Part shown: piece by piece, positions 6,862-16,361 of the stretch
Layout of the letters: each line of letters starts with the position of its first letter
How positions within the stretch are numbered: position 1 is the stretch's first letter
Source of the DNA: JBFHFS01 sp041583495
GTDB lineage: Bacteria > Bacteroidota > Bacteroidia > Bacteroidales > Marinilabiliaceae
Direction: 5' to 3'
DNA: 43,903 nt
NCBI GenBank assembly: GCA_041583495.1
Contig: JBFHFS010000041.1
Location: forward strand, 1 to 43,903
The notes under the pieces: model-generated
The model's input: the letters and a program-made list of their open reading frames with translations, nothing else
Database searches by the model: none
Told to the model about the DNA's origin: nothing
Translations under genes and position numbers: made by a program

Positions 6862-9477
6862 ATGAATTACAACTTAAAAACATTACTTATTAGTGGCCTG
6901 TGCCTGCTGTTTAGCTTGCTTGCCTCTTCCACTGCCCTGGTTGCCCAAAAACCGGTAAAAGTATTTATCCTGGGGGGTCAATCCAATATGGCAGGTCATG
7001 GAGAAACCGAAAAAGGGGAAAAGGGGAATCTGAAATGGTTGGTAAACAACGATAAAACAGGAAAGTACCAACATTTGGTGGGCCCCAATGGCGAATGGAA
7101 AAAGAGGGATGATGTCTTTGTTTATTCTAAAGATAAGTTCGATGTTTTGCATACCGGAGGCCTTTCCATAGGCTTTGGTGCTTACGATTACACCATCGGT
7201 CCCGAGCTTGAGTTTGGGAATGTGACCGGTGACTTTTTCGAAAACGATGTACTCATCATCAAAACGGCCTGGGGTGGAAAAAGCCTGGCGGTTGATTTTT
7301 GTCCCCCCTCTGCGGTGAGTGATTCGGGATATTTTAGACTCCCCTGCGCCGACAAGGATACCGGCTATTATTATGTGCAAATGCTTGCACGGGTTTACGA
7401 TGTCCTCCACAACATTGAGGATTATGTTCCCGGTTACAGTGGCCAGGGGTATGAGATTGCCGGGTTTGGCTGGCACCAGGGCTGGAACGACCGGGTAAAT
7501 GACGCCGCCAGTGCCGCCTATGAGGATAATCTGGCTCATTTAATACGGGATGTGCGCCGCGATTTGGGGATGCCTAAACTACCCGTGGTTATTGCTACCA
7601 CCTCCATGAGGAGTATGCGGGAAAACGACCCTAAAGAAACCTTCCTGCCACAATCGCAAAGGGCGGTGGCAGCCTATCCCGAGTTTCAAGGAACGGTTAA
7701 GGTGGTGGATACGCATAGTTTCTGGCGCCCCATAGAAGACTCGCCGGCCAGACAAAATTACCACTGGAACCGTAATGCCGAAACCTATTGCCTGATTGGG
7801 GAGTCGATGGCCAATGCCATGATCCAAATGCTTAAAGAAAACGACCGTAAGCAGGAGCCACATCCGATCAGGGGTGTGGGCCAATCGAATAAACGCCTTG
7901 CACCCACCCCGCCAATGGGCTGGAACAGCTGGAATGCCTTCGAGAAGGATATCAATGAAAAGAAAATAAAGGATATTGCCGATATAATGGTTACCTCAGG
8001 CATGCGTGAAGCCGGGTATGAATATCTGGTTTTGGACGATGCCTGGATGGCTGCCGAGAGAAATGCCGAGGGTGAATTGATGGCTGATTCGGTGAAATTT
8101 CCGGGAGGCATGAAGGCCGTGGGCGATTATATCCACAGCAAAGGGCTGAAGTTTGGGATATATGAATGCCGCGGGCATGTAACCTGCCAGAATTTGCCGG
8201 GTAGTTTCGAGCACGAGCAAACCGACATGAACTCGTTTGCTGCCTGGGGGGTCGATTACATCAAGATGGATGCCTGTTTTGCCGCCAAAAATGGACGGTT
8301 GTCTACCGAAGATTTTGCCATTTACCACCAGGCCATTAAAAATACAGGGCGGCCTATGGTCTTCAGTATCTCCGATTTTGGACAAGGGGCCTGGGCCTGG
8401 GGCGGTAAAAATTATGCACAGCTTTGGCGTACCTCGGGCGATATTTATCCGTTCATAAATTCGGTTTATCGCTGTGCCGAAAGCTCGGGGGGAGATGGTT
8501 CTATTCATCCTGCCTTTAAGGGCCTTTGGCAATTTGCCGGGCCGGGTCATTGGAATGATCCGGATATGTTGCAGATAGGGAATCTGAAAAGTGCCGCCGA
8601 AGATAAAGTTCATTTTAGCCTCTGGTGTATGCTGGCAGCTCCCTTGATGGCCGGGAACGACCTGCGGACCATGTCCGATACCGTAAGAAATATCCTTTTG
8701 GCTCCCGAGGTTATTGCCGTCAATCAGGATTCGAGAGCCCACCAGGGTTACCGAATCTTTCAGCAGGATAGTATTGAGATCTACAACAAACCACTGGCCG
8801 ATGGAACAACAGCGGTGTTACTCCTTAATAAAGGTCAAAAAGAGGCCAGGGTAACGGTTAATTGGAAGCAGGTGGGTTTAAAGGGCCGTCAAAAAGTGCG
8901 GGACTTATGGGCGCAACAAGACCTGGGAACATTTAAAAATTCCTTTACCACTCAAACCCTTGGGCAACACGGCCACATGCTCATCAAAGTGGGCCAGCCT
9001 GGTTCAAAACCCGTGGTGGGGCCGGAGCCGGTATCTCACGATAAATATGCGGTCACGAAGAGTGGCACCACCTACCTGAGCGACCTCTATTATATAATGA
9101 AAGAGTTTAATGCTCCCGTGGCCGATAACAACTATGAAGGCAATGCCATTGAGGTAAACTGCCAATCGTACAAGAAAGGGCTGGGGTGCAAAAGCAAATC
9201 AGTAATGATGTATCAGCTCGATGGAAAAGCCGACCGCTTTCAGGCAGTGGTGGGTCTGGATGACCTTTCGCCCGACGACGAAACCGGCCAGTTCAGGGTA
9301 CTGGTTGAAGATAAATTTGGCGGCCGGGTAATCTTCGACAGCGGTAAGATGTCTAAAGCTGACGGGGGCAAAACCATAGATATTGATGTGAAAAATCTCG
9401 ATTTTATTTTGCTCGAGTTTATGGGCAAAGGGGTGTTTGGCAATTGGGCCGATGCAAAAGTTATTGCGGGGAATTAA
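6862..9477 (+). CDS. Fused carbohydrate acetylesterase (SASA-type) / GH27 alpha-galactosidase / NPCBM
   Basis: An 871-residue secreted fusion. A signal peptide ends near ...LVAQ (residue 29). Residues 32-325 are a sialate-O-acetylesterase-like SGNH domain: GGQSNM (Ser41), GFGWHQGWND near 202-210 and a His in NYHWN at 301. Residues 345-720 are GH27: PPMGWNSWN (350-358), VLDDAW (390-395), catalytic nucleophile Asp470 in YIKMDAC, and general acid/base Asp527 in WRTSGD. Residues about 730-871 resemble an NPCBM carbohydrate-binding module (a conserved LSDL near the start, then several beta strands). GH27 enzymes are retaining alpha-galactosidases or alpha-N-acetylgalactosaminidases. The esterase probably deacylates the same side chain before the galactosidase cuts. 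The acyl group and linkage are not known. Confidence 0.88.
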   Translation: MNYNLKTLLISGLCLLFSLLASSTALVAQKPVKVFILGGQSNMAGHGETEKGEKGNLKWLVNNDKTGKYQHLVGPNGEWKKRDDVFVYSKDKFDVLHTGGLSIGFGAYDYTIGPELEFGNVTGDFFENDVLIIKTAWGGKSLAVDFCPPSAVSDSGYFRLPCADKDTGYYYVQMLARVYDVLHNIEDYVPGYSGQGYEIAGFGWHQGWNDRVNDAASAAYEDNLAHLIRDVRRDLGMPKLPVVIATTSMRSMRENDPKETFLPQSQRAVAAYPEFQGTVKVVDTHSFWRPIEDSPARQNYHWNRNAETYCLIGESMANAMIQMLKENDRKQEPHPIRGVGQSNKRLAPTPPMGWNSWNAFEKDINEKKIKDIADIMVTSGMREAGYEYLVLDDAWMAAERNAEGELMADSVKFPGGMKAVGDYIHSKGLKFGIYECRGHVTCQNLPGSFEHEQTDMNSFAAWGVDYIKMDACFAAKNGRLSTEDFAIYHQAIKNTGRPMVFSISDFGQGAWAWGGKNYAQLWRTSGDIYPFINSVYRCAESSGGDGSIHPAFKGLWQFAGPGHWNDPDMLQIGNLKSAAEDKVHFSLWCMLAAPLMAGNDLRTMSDTVRNILLAPEVIAVNQDSRAHQGYRIFQQDSIEIYNKPLADGTTAVLLLNKGQKEARVTVNWKQVGLKGRQKVRDLWAQQDLGTFKNSFTTQTLGQHGHMLIKVGQPGSKPVVGPEPVSHDKYAVTKSGTTYLSDLYYIMKEFNAPVADNNYEGNAIEVNCQSYKKGLGCKSKSVMMYQLDGKADRFQAVVGLDDLSPDDETGQFRVLVEDKFGGRVIFDSGKMSKADGGKTIDIDVKNLDFILLEFMGKGVFGNWADAKVIAGN

Positions 9478-9603
9478 TTTTTCTTCCCGCACCCTATTGG
9501 GCGGTACCCTTTTATTTTTACGCCAATCCAAGGGTTAAGGGATCTTTGGGAATATTAAATATTAATCTTAATGAATATCCGTTTGTACCACTAATTTGGT
9601 TAA

Positions 9604-9780
9604 CGTCCTGTAAGGACAACTTTCTTCAGCCCCAGGCAGCGTATAAGGTTGAAGGCAACTATTTGCAAGCGCCCTGATAAGGGCAGGTTAAATTAAGCTG
9701 GGCCTTCAGCCCGTTCTATTTCATGTAAATATTATCCCAAGGTGATGCCTTGAGCTGAAATTACCTGTTCTTACAGGACG
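9604..9780. repeat. Palindrome-rich REP/BIME-like intergenic element
   Basis: The 375-bp gap after the GH27 fusion is dominated by this element. Its ends are a perfect 11-bp inverted repeat, CGTCCTGTAAG (9604-9614) and CTTACAGGACG (9770-9780). Inside are several short palindromes: 9648-9659, 9671-9684 (GCCCT/AGGGC), 9700-9712 (GGGC/GCCC) and 9738-9752 (CAAGG/CCTTG). This resembles REP elements moved by RAYT-type transposases, which are common in Bacteroidota; no such transposase is encoded here. It may also stabilise or end the upstream mRNA. The rest of the gap (9478-9603, 9781-9852) shows nothing clear. Confidence 0.6.
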
Positions 9781-9852
9781 AAAAAGCAGTTTTAAGTACA
9801 AATGCGGACAGTCATTTCATTTTTAAGCATCAAAAAAATAACCAACAAACTG

Positions 9853-11493
9853 ATGAAGCATTTTCTCTTTTTTCTATTATCCGTTATGGTTTTGTCGAAT
9901 GCAAGCGCGCAGGAGCCCCCCGATAAAGGGTTGGAAGCCATTACGGTTGGGGCCGTGGAGGGACCATTGAAATTTTTGTCATCCGATTGGACCGAAGGAC
10001 GCGAAGTGGGAACCAGAGGGGCCTATATGGCCGCCGACTATATTGCCAGTGTTTTTCAGATGTACGACATCAAACCACTGGGTGATATGGCTGAGAAGCG
10101 GTTAAGCCGTGAATTTAAACTGAAAGGACAAAAGCCTCAATCCTATCGGAGCTATTTTCAGAACTTTGACCTGATCACCGAAACCAGGGCCAGGCAGAGT
10201 GAACTTCAATGGACTAAAACTACCGGGGTTTCCTCACAGGTTAAAAGGCTGATCGAAGGCGTGGATTTCCAATTGCCTGGAAAATATGGCACCATGGAGC
10301 TGGATGCCCCCGTGGTTTTTCTTGGATATGGGGTGAAAAATAAGGCCTTAAAATGCGATCCGTTTCAAAAGAGTGATTTGAATGGCAAGATTGTTTTTAT
10401 CCTCTCGGGGTTTGCCGGGATTAACGACCAGAAATCCATCAATTATACCACCCTTAAAAAAGACTCATTGTTCTCGGTTAACCAGTTAGAGCGGGAGAAA
10501 ATTGAAAATGCTCGAAAGGCGGGTGCCATAGCCGTCTTTAAATATAGTCCCGGGAAAAAATTCCAATCGGCAACGCCTTCCAACCTGCCTATGTTCTACG
10601 ACAATGAATTTTATGAAGGCGACAAAAAACAGGATGATTTTTATTTGAAAAAGATCAGTCTTCCCAATTGGGATAAAACACCACAAATACCCGTAATCGA
10701 AATTAGCCGGGTGGTGGCCGAAGCCTTGTTGCCCGGGGCTGAATCCCTTCTCCCGGAAATGCAAAAGCCCGGTTACAATATGGCGGGCTTTAAAGCCAGG
10801 GAGATTGACAATTCACGTTTCCGGTTTAAAATCAGCGGGGATCAGAAGGTGTTCAGAGCCAGGAATGTATTGGGCTATATCGAAGGGGAAGATACTGATG
10901 AAGTAATTGTTATTGGTGGGCATTACGACCATGTGGGCAAATACAATGGCTTCGTGTTTAACGGGGCCGACGATAATGCGTCGGGAACCGTGGGTATGCT
11001 GACCCTGGCCAGGGCCATCAAAGAAAGTGGTAAAAAACCGGCCAAAACAATCGTGTTTGCCGCCTGGACCGGAGAGGAGCAGGGATTGTGGGGCTCCAAA
11101 TATTTTGTGAAGAACATCCCTGACAACTTAAAGGTAGCCCTCAATATTAACCTGGATATGATTGGACGCACCTCCATACAGGATAGCACCGACAACTATC
11201 TGAGGATCCAGTATTCCAAGGGGCACGAGAATTTTGAAAAGGTATTTAACAAGGTCAACCAAACCAACCGGTTGAGCCTCGATCTAAGGTACAAAGTGGA
11301 CGAACAACCCAAAGGGGGAAGTGATTTTGTTCCTTTTGCCGCCGAGGGTGTTCCCGTGATAGCGTTGTTTACGGGATTGCATCGCGACTATCACCATCCA
11401 AACGATGAGCTTGAGTTCATCGACCTGGATAAGATGACTAAGATCATTCAGCTGACCTATCTGGGGTTAACGGATATTGTTGGGTTTAAATGA
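9853..11493 (+). CDS. Secreted M28-family zinc aminopeptidase
   Basis: The start is set at 9853 because that Met begins a clean signal peptide (MKHFLFFLLSVMVLS...SAQ); an in-frame ATG at 9802 would add 17 residues before it. The mature protein has a PA-like inserted domain in its N-terminal half and a C-terminal M28 catalytic domain. The metal-binding and catalytic motifs are visible: GGHYDHVG (His), GADDNASG (bridging Asp), TGEEQGLWG (catalytic Glu and metal Glu), NLDMIGR (Asp) and HRDYHHPNDE (final His). M28 enzymes release N-terminal amino acids from peptides. Its place at the head of a glycoside hydrolase run, 59 bp before GH31, suggests it acts on peptide parts of the target or on nearby glycoproteins; this is inference. 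Confidence 0.92.
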   Translation: MKHFLFFLLSVMVLSNASAQEPPDKGLEAITVGAVEGPLKFLSSDWTEGREVGTRGAYMAADYIASVFQMYDIKPLGDMAEKRLSREFKLKGQKPQSYRSYFQNFDLITETRARQSELQWTKTTGVSSQVKRLIEGVDFQLPGKYGTMELDAPVVFLGYGVKNKALKCDPFQKSDLNGKIVFILSGFAGINDQKSINYTTLKKDSLFSVNQLEREKIENARKAGAIAVFKYSPGKKFQSATPSNLPMFYDNEFYEGDKKQDDFYLKKISLPNWDKTPQIPVIEISRVVAEALLPGAESLLPEMQKPGYNMAGFKAREIDNSRFRFKISGDQKVFRARNVLGYIEGEDTDEVIVIGGHYDHVGKYNGFVFNGADDNASGTVGMLTLARAIKESGKKPAKTIVFAAWTGEEQGLWGSKYFVKNIPDNLKVALNINLDMIGRTSIQDSTDNYLRIQYSKGHENFEKVFNKVNQTNRLSLDLRYKVDEQPKGGSDFVPFAAEGVPVIALFTGLHRDYHHPNDELEFIDLDKMTKIIQLTYLGLTDIVGFK

Positions 11494-11552
11494 TGCTGGT
11501 AATCCCTTGCATTTGTAAAGTATTAAAAGTAAAAATTATAAATTAGCAAAAG

Positions 11553-13598
11553 ATGAAGACTCTTCGAATTGACCTGTTTCTCATTTTTGCAATGGCCTTT
11601 TTAGCTGTTGCGCCGATGACCATTTATTCACAAGAACAAAAAGAAGGCCCGTTTACTCAATTTGCCAATCGGCTGCAGTGGGAGGACGAGGGAGAATTGT
11701 TTTGGATCGATGCCTTCGGCCCGGATGCCCTTCGCTTTCGCGGAACCAAGAGTCTGCGGATTTCCGACGAGGACTGGAACCTGTTGCCGCAACAAGAGGT
11801 GCAACTCGAAATAACCATTGCCAAAGATAAAGCAGTGGTTAAAAACGGGAGAATAAGAGCTGAGATCCTGGCCCGCAGAGGGCGGATTACTTATTTGAAC
11901 GATAAGGACGAGGTCTTGCTTCAGGAAGCCATTCACGCCCATCACCCTCAGTTTGCACGGCAATGGAAAAGTAAAGGAAGCGACCATTTTGAAACCAAAG
12001 TGACTTTCGACGCCGATAAAGATGAGCATCTATATGGGATGGGACAGTATCCCAACGATTGTTTGGACCTGAAAGGTTCGGTGTTGGAACTGGCTCAGAA
12101 AAATACCCAGATCTCTATTCCTTTTCTTTTGTCGAGTAAAGGCTATGGGTTTATCTGGAATAATCCCGCCATTGGTCGGGCCGAACTGGCCATGACCCAC
12201 ACCAGCTTCTTTGCTGAGTACACCAGGCAACTCGATTATGTGATCTTCCCGGGTGACACTCCTTCGGAACTGGTGTCGCACTATGCCGATCTGACCGGTA
12301 AATCCCCCAAAATGCCTGAGTTTGCAACCGGACTCTGGCAATCGAAGCTGCGTTACTACTCCCAGGAGGATTTGCTCTCGGTAGCCCGTGAGTATAAAAG
12401 ACGTAACCTGCCCATTTCGGTCATTGTAGCCGACTTTTATCATTGGCCTGTCACCGGCGATTGGAAATTCAATTCCGAATTATGGCCCGACCCGGCTGCC
12501 ATGATCAAAGAGCTGGATAGCTTGAACATTAAATTGCTGGTCTCTGTTTGGCCAACCCTGGCGGAGGATAGTGAGAATTATTCTACCTTTCGCAAGAGTA
12601 ATTTCACCATTCGCCCCGAAAAAGGAAACAACCTCTTTTTAAAGGTAAACGACGATCTTACCTATGTGGATGTCATGCACCCCGGTGCCAGAAAGGCTTT
12701 ATGGTCTAAGCTGAAACAGAATTATTACGACCTTGGAGTGCGTATGTTCTGGATGGATGAGGCCGAGCCGGAGATTGAACCTCTGGAATATGATAATATA
12801 AGATACTATCTGGGTAATGGATTGGAGGTATCGTGTCTTTATCCTTACTATTTTGCCAAAACCATTTACGATGGACAAGTTGAAAGCGGACAGACCGAGA
12901 TTATCAACCTGATTCGCAGCGGCTGGATAGGCAGTCAAAAGTTTGGAACCCTTCTGTGGTCGGGTGATATTAAAGGCGACTTCCCCACCTTAAAAAGACA
13001 GGTGAAAGCCGGCTTGAATATTGGATTGTGTGGAATCCCCTGGTGGAATACCGATATTGGTGGATTTTACGGGAGTACCCAATCGGAAGAGTACAAAGAA
13101 GTACTGCTTCGCTGGTTTCAATATGGTACCTTCTGTCCGGTGATGCGGATGCATGGCGTGAATGCACCCCGGGTTTTATTGGAGAACCAAATTACACATA
13201 GCGGTTCTCCCAATGAGGTCTGGAGCTTCGGGGAGAAGGCGTTGAAGGTCATGACTCATTATCTGGATGTGCGCGAGCGGTTGCGACCTTATATCCAAAA
13301 ACATATGGATATCGCTTCCGAAAAGGGAACCCCGGTGATGCGTCCTCTTTTCTTCGATTTTCCTGACGATGAGATATGCTATACCATCGAGGATCAGTAT
13401 ATGTTTGGGCCGGACTTGTTGGTGGCCCCCGTGCTTGAGGCCGAAGCGGTATCGCGAAAAATTTATTTGCCCCTGGGCTCCAAATGGAAAGATGCCTTAA
13501 CCGGTAAAACCTATAAGGGCGGGCAAACCATTGATTATAAAGTGTCGATTGAAAATATTCCTCTTTTTACCCGGAATGGTTTCGATTTTAAATTGTAA
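11553..13598 (+). CDS. Glycoside hydrolase family 31
   Basis: A 681-residue secreted GH31 enzyme with a signal peptide ending around ...TIYSQ (residue 27). A beta-sandwich N-terminal domain runs to about residue 250, followed by the (beta/alpha)8 catalytic domain and a C-terminal beta domain. The nucleophile is Asp402 in FWMDEAEPE, and the acid/base is Asp472 in LLWSGD. GH31 members are retaining alpha-glucosidases, alpha-xylosidases or alpha-galactosidases, among others; the specificity of this branch is not decided by what I can see. A close paralogue begins at 42218 next to the second SusC/SusD pair. It lies 59 bp after the M28 gene and 53 bp before GH95, consistent with one operon. Confidence 0.93.
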   Translation: MKTLRIDLFLIFAMAFLAVAPMTIYSQEQKEGPFTQFANRLQWEDEGELFWIDAFGPDALRFRGTKSLRISDEDWNLLPQQEVQLEITIAKDKAVVKNGRIRAEILARRGRITYLNDKDEVLLQEAIHAHHPQFARQWKSKGSDHFETKVTFDADKDEHLYGMGQYPNDCLDLKGSVLELAQKNTQISIPFLLSSKGYGFIWNNPAIGRAELAMTHTSFFAEYTRQLDYVIFPGDTPSELVSHYADLTGKSPKMPEFATGLWQSKLRYYSQEDLLSVAREYKRRNLPISVIVADFYHWPVTGDWKFNSELWPDPAAMIKELDSLNIKLLVSVWPTLAEDSENYSTFRKSNFTIRPEKGNNLFLKVNDDLTYVDVMHPGARKALWSKLKQNYYDLGVRMFWMDEAEPEIEPLEYDNIRYYLGNGLEVSCLYPYYFAKTIYDGQVESGQTEIINLIRSGWIGSQKFGTLLWSGDIKGDFPTLKRQVKAGLNIGLCGIPWWNTDIGGFYGSTQSEEYKEVLLRWFQYGTFCPVMRMHGVNAPRVLLENQITHSGSPNEVWSFGEKALKVMTHYLDVRERLRPYIQKHMDIASEKGTPVMRPLFFDFPDDEICYTIEDQYMFGPDLLVAPVLEAEAVSRKIYLPLGSKWKDALTGKTYKGGQTIDYKVSIENIPLFTRNGFDFKL

Positions 13599-13651
13599 TG
13601 GTTCGATCTTGTGGGAAGAGAGTATTGTTAAAGAATTAAAGACCAACCAAA

Positions 13652-16111
13652 ATGAAGAAAAATATATTTTTAGGATTCCTTTGGATGATGGGCATCGCCG
13701 GAATCATGGATGCCCAGGAGACCAACCTCTCCGGGAAGATAGACCAAAAGGATTTTGATCCGGCTACCGTGATGTGGTACAGTACCCCTGCAAAAGAATG
13801 GGAAGAGGCCCTTCCCGTTGGAAATGGCAGGTTGGGCGCCATGGTGTTTGGCAAGCCGGGAGAGGAACGGATCCAATTAAACGAAGAAACCTGCTGGTCG
13901 GGTGGGCCCTATTCAACCGTGGTTAAAGGCGGCGCTGAATATTTGCCCCAGATACAGAAATACATATTTGAAGGAGAACCCATCAAGGCTCATAAATTGT
14001 TTGGCCGTAAGCTGATGGGATATCCTGTGGAGCAGCAAAAGTACCAGTCGCTGGGCGATTTGTACCTGTTCTTTGAAAATCAGGACCAGGTAACGGGGTA
14101 CAAACGTTGGTTGGATTTAAATACAGGAATCACCTGTGTGGAATATACAGTCGACGGGGTAACCTACCGAAGGGAAGTTCTTTCCTCTGCGCCCGATCAG
14201 GTGATTACAGTTCGTTTAACAGCCAGTAAGCCGGGTAGTGTCTCCTTTAAAGCCCAACTCAGGGGCAGCCGAAACAAGTCCCACTCCAACTATGCCACCG
14301 ACTATTTTACGATGGACCCGGTGGGCCAGAGTGGCCTCATGGTAAACGGAAAATCAGCCGATTACATGGGTGTTGAAGGTAAACTCAGGTATAAAGCGCA
14401 ATTGAATGCCCTACCCGAAGGGGGTAAAATGAAGGTGGAAGAGGATTATCTGGTGGTCGAAAAGGCAGATGCCGTGACCCTGGTGATTGCTGCCGCGACC
14501 AACTTTGTGAAATACAACGACGTCAGCGCCGATCAGAATTTAAGAGTGGCCAACTATCTGAAACAGGTAGAGGGTAAGTCTTATGCTCAGTTATCTGAGG
14601 CTTCGGTTAAGGATTATCAGCAATATTTCGAGCGGGTGGCACTGGATCTTCCCCAAACGGAAAGCTCCTTTTTACCCACCGATAAGAGGATGACGGGCCT
14701 GGACGAAAACACCGATCCCAATCTGGCCGCGCTCTGTTACAACTTTGCCCGTTATGCCTTAATTGCTTCCTCTAGGCCCGGTACTCAACCCACCAACCTG
14801 CAGGGGATTTGGAACGAGGACATGAATCCGGCATGGGATTCCAAGTATACCACCAACATTAATACCGAGATGAATTACTGGCATGCAGAATCGGGGAATC
14901 TCTCCGAATTTGTGGAGCCACTAATCACTATGGTAAAAGAATTAACCGATCAGGGGGCACAGGTGGCCAAAGAACATTATGGTGCCAGAGGGTGGGTGTT
15001 TCACCAAAACACAGACTTGTGGCGGGTGGCAGCACCCATGGACGGCCCCTGCTGGGGTACGTTTACCGTTGGGGGCGCCTGGCTTACCAACCAACTCTAT
15101 GAGCATTATCTTTACAATCAGGATAAGGAATACCTTGAGGAAATTTATCCGGTGATGAAGGGCGCTGTTCAATTCTTTTTAGACTTTTTAGTGGAAGACC
15201 CCAATGGGAAATATCTGGTCACCAATCCTTCTACCTCGCCTGAAAATCCGCCCAAAGGACCTGGTTATAAGTATTTTTATGACGAAGTGACCAGTATGTT
15301 CTATTTCACGACCATCTGCTACGGATCGTCAATGGATATCCAAATACTTACCGACCTGTTTGGGTATTGTCTGGAATCGGCAAAGAGCCTTGGCGACGAT
15401 TCGGAATTTATACAACAGGTATCTGTGGCAAGGAGCCGCCTGGCGCCGCCTCAAATTGGAAAAGACGGAACCTTGCAGGAGTGGACCGAAGATCTGGCAC
15501 AAATGGAGGATAAACACCGCCATTTTTCTCACATGTATGGTTTGTATCCGGGCAATGTGATCTCTGCCAAAAGAACCCCGCAGTATATTGACGCCTGTAA
15601 AGCGGTTCTTAACCAAAGAGGAGATGGAACTACCGGCTTTTCAAGAGCATGGAAGATGGCTCTCTGGGCAAGGATGTACGACGGAAACAGAGCCAATAAA
15701 ATCTTTAAAGGATACATTAAAGAACAGGCCTATCCCCAGCTGTTTGCCAAGTGTGGAACCCCCCTTCAGATTGATGGGACCATGGGTGTTGCAGCCGGCA
15801 TCACCGAGATGCTGATTCAATCGCAGGAAAGCACCATTGATTTGCTCCCGGCTTTGCCCGACGAGTGGAGCCAGGGCCGATTTGACGGCGTTTGTGCCCG
15901 CGGCGGTTTCGAGCTGGATATGAAATGGCAGGATAAAGCAGTTACTGGTGTGGAGATTTTGTCAAAGGCCGGTAATACCTGCCGGATCAATGCCGGTGGA
16001 AACTTCAGGGTAACCCAGGACGGGAAAAGAATAGCTGCGAAGACCAATAAAGATGGATCCCTTGAGTTTAAAACCACCAGGGGGGGAGTCTATAACCTTA
16101 CGCGAAGATGA
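13652..16111 (+). CDS. Glycoside hydrolase family 95 (alpha-L-fucosidase type)
   Basis: An 819-residue secreted GH95 enzyme; signal peptide ends at ...IMDAQ (residue 22). Family signatures: EALPVGNGRLGAMVFG (about 52-67), NEETCWSGGP (77-86), TNINTEMNYW (401-410) carrying the two Asn (402, 404) that activate the catalytic water, STSPEN with the putative general acid Glu531, and QIDGTMG with Asp708. GH95 enzymes invert alpha-1,2-linked L-fucose; some act on alpha-L-galactose, so the exact sugar stays open. Length matches the family. It follows GH31 closely. A second, shorter-fronted GH95 lies at 34214-36559 on the other strand. Confidence 0.93.
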   Translation: MKKNIFLGFLWMMGIAGIMDAQETNLSGKIDQKDFDPATVMWYSTPAKEWEEALPVGNGRLGAMVFGKPGEERIQLNEETCWSGGPYSTVVKGGAEYLPQIQKYIFEGEPIKAHKLFGRKLMGYPVEQQKYQSLGDLYLFFENQDQVTGYKRWLDLNTGITCVEYTVDGVTYRREVLSSAPDQVITVRLTASKPGSVSFKAQLRGSRNKSHSNYATDYFTMDPVGQSGLMVNGKSADYMGVEGKLRYKAQLNALPEGGKMKVEEDYLVVEKADAVTLVIAAATNFVKYNDVSADQNLRVANYLKQVEGKSYAQLSEASVKDYQQYFERVALDLPQTESSFLPTDKRMTGLDENTDPNLAALCYNFARYALIASSRPGTQPTNLQGIWNEDMNPAWDSKYTTNINTEMNYWHAESGNLSEFVEPLITMVKELTDQGAQVAKEHYGARGWVFHQNTDLWRVAAPMDGPCWGTFTVGGAWLTNQLYEHYLYNQDKEYLEEIYPVMKGAVQFFLDFLVEDPNGKYLVTNPSTSPENPPKGPGYKYFYDEVTSMFYFTTICYGSSMDIQILTDLFGYCLESAKSLGDDSEFIQQVSVARSRLAPPQIGKDGTLQEWTEDLAQMEDKHRHFSHMYGLYPGNVISAKRTPQYIDACKAVLNQRGDGTTGFSRAWKMALWARMYDGNRANKIFKGYIKEQAYPQLFAKCGTPLQIDGTMGVAAGITEMLIQSQESTIDLLPALPDEWSQGRFDGVCARGGFELDMKWQDKAVTGVEILSKAGNTCRINAGGNFRVTQDGKRIAAKTNKDGSLEFKTTRGGVYNLTRR

Positions 16112-16361
16112 TGAAACGGGCTTGCATTATTCCCGTTCTCATCCGGGGTTTGTGAAAACTACCGGGGAGATGATGGCAAATGAAAGCAAATGTTAAACCC
16201 AACTGCCGCATCAATCCCTTCGGGTGAAAAAATTTTCGCCCAACCCGGATTCAGGTCAAGCTGTGATAAAAGGTTCTCACTAAAGTTGGAAATTCAAAGT
16301 TGAATCCTGAAAATTGAACATTCCATTCAGAACAATCAATCTTCAGGTAAAATATAAAGGC
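16112..16361. other. Gap after GH95 with a possible terminator hairpin
   Basis: The 250-bp gap has no gene. A stem of GGGTGAAAA (16222-16230) and TTTTCGCCC (16233-16241) with one G-U pair and a 2-nt gap could end the M28-GH31-GH95 transcript, though no T-run follows. Short degenerate gttgaa-like repeats fill 16280-16325. Confidence 0.3.

Noticed and set aside
7996..8742. 248-codon minus-strand open frame inside the GH27 domain
   Set aside because: It lies fully antisense to a well-conserved catalytic domain; long antisense frames are a by-product of codon bias here.
9604..9780. CRISPR array
   Set aside because: The repeats are different short palindromes, not identical repeats with regular spacers.
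16314..16361. N-terminal extension of the sulfatase from the upstream ATG
   Set aside because: It would place polar residues before a complete lipoprotein signal; the ATG at 16362 explains export better.
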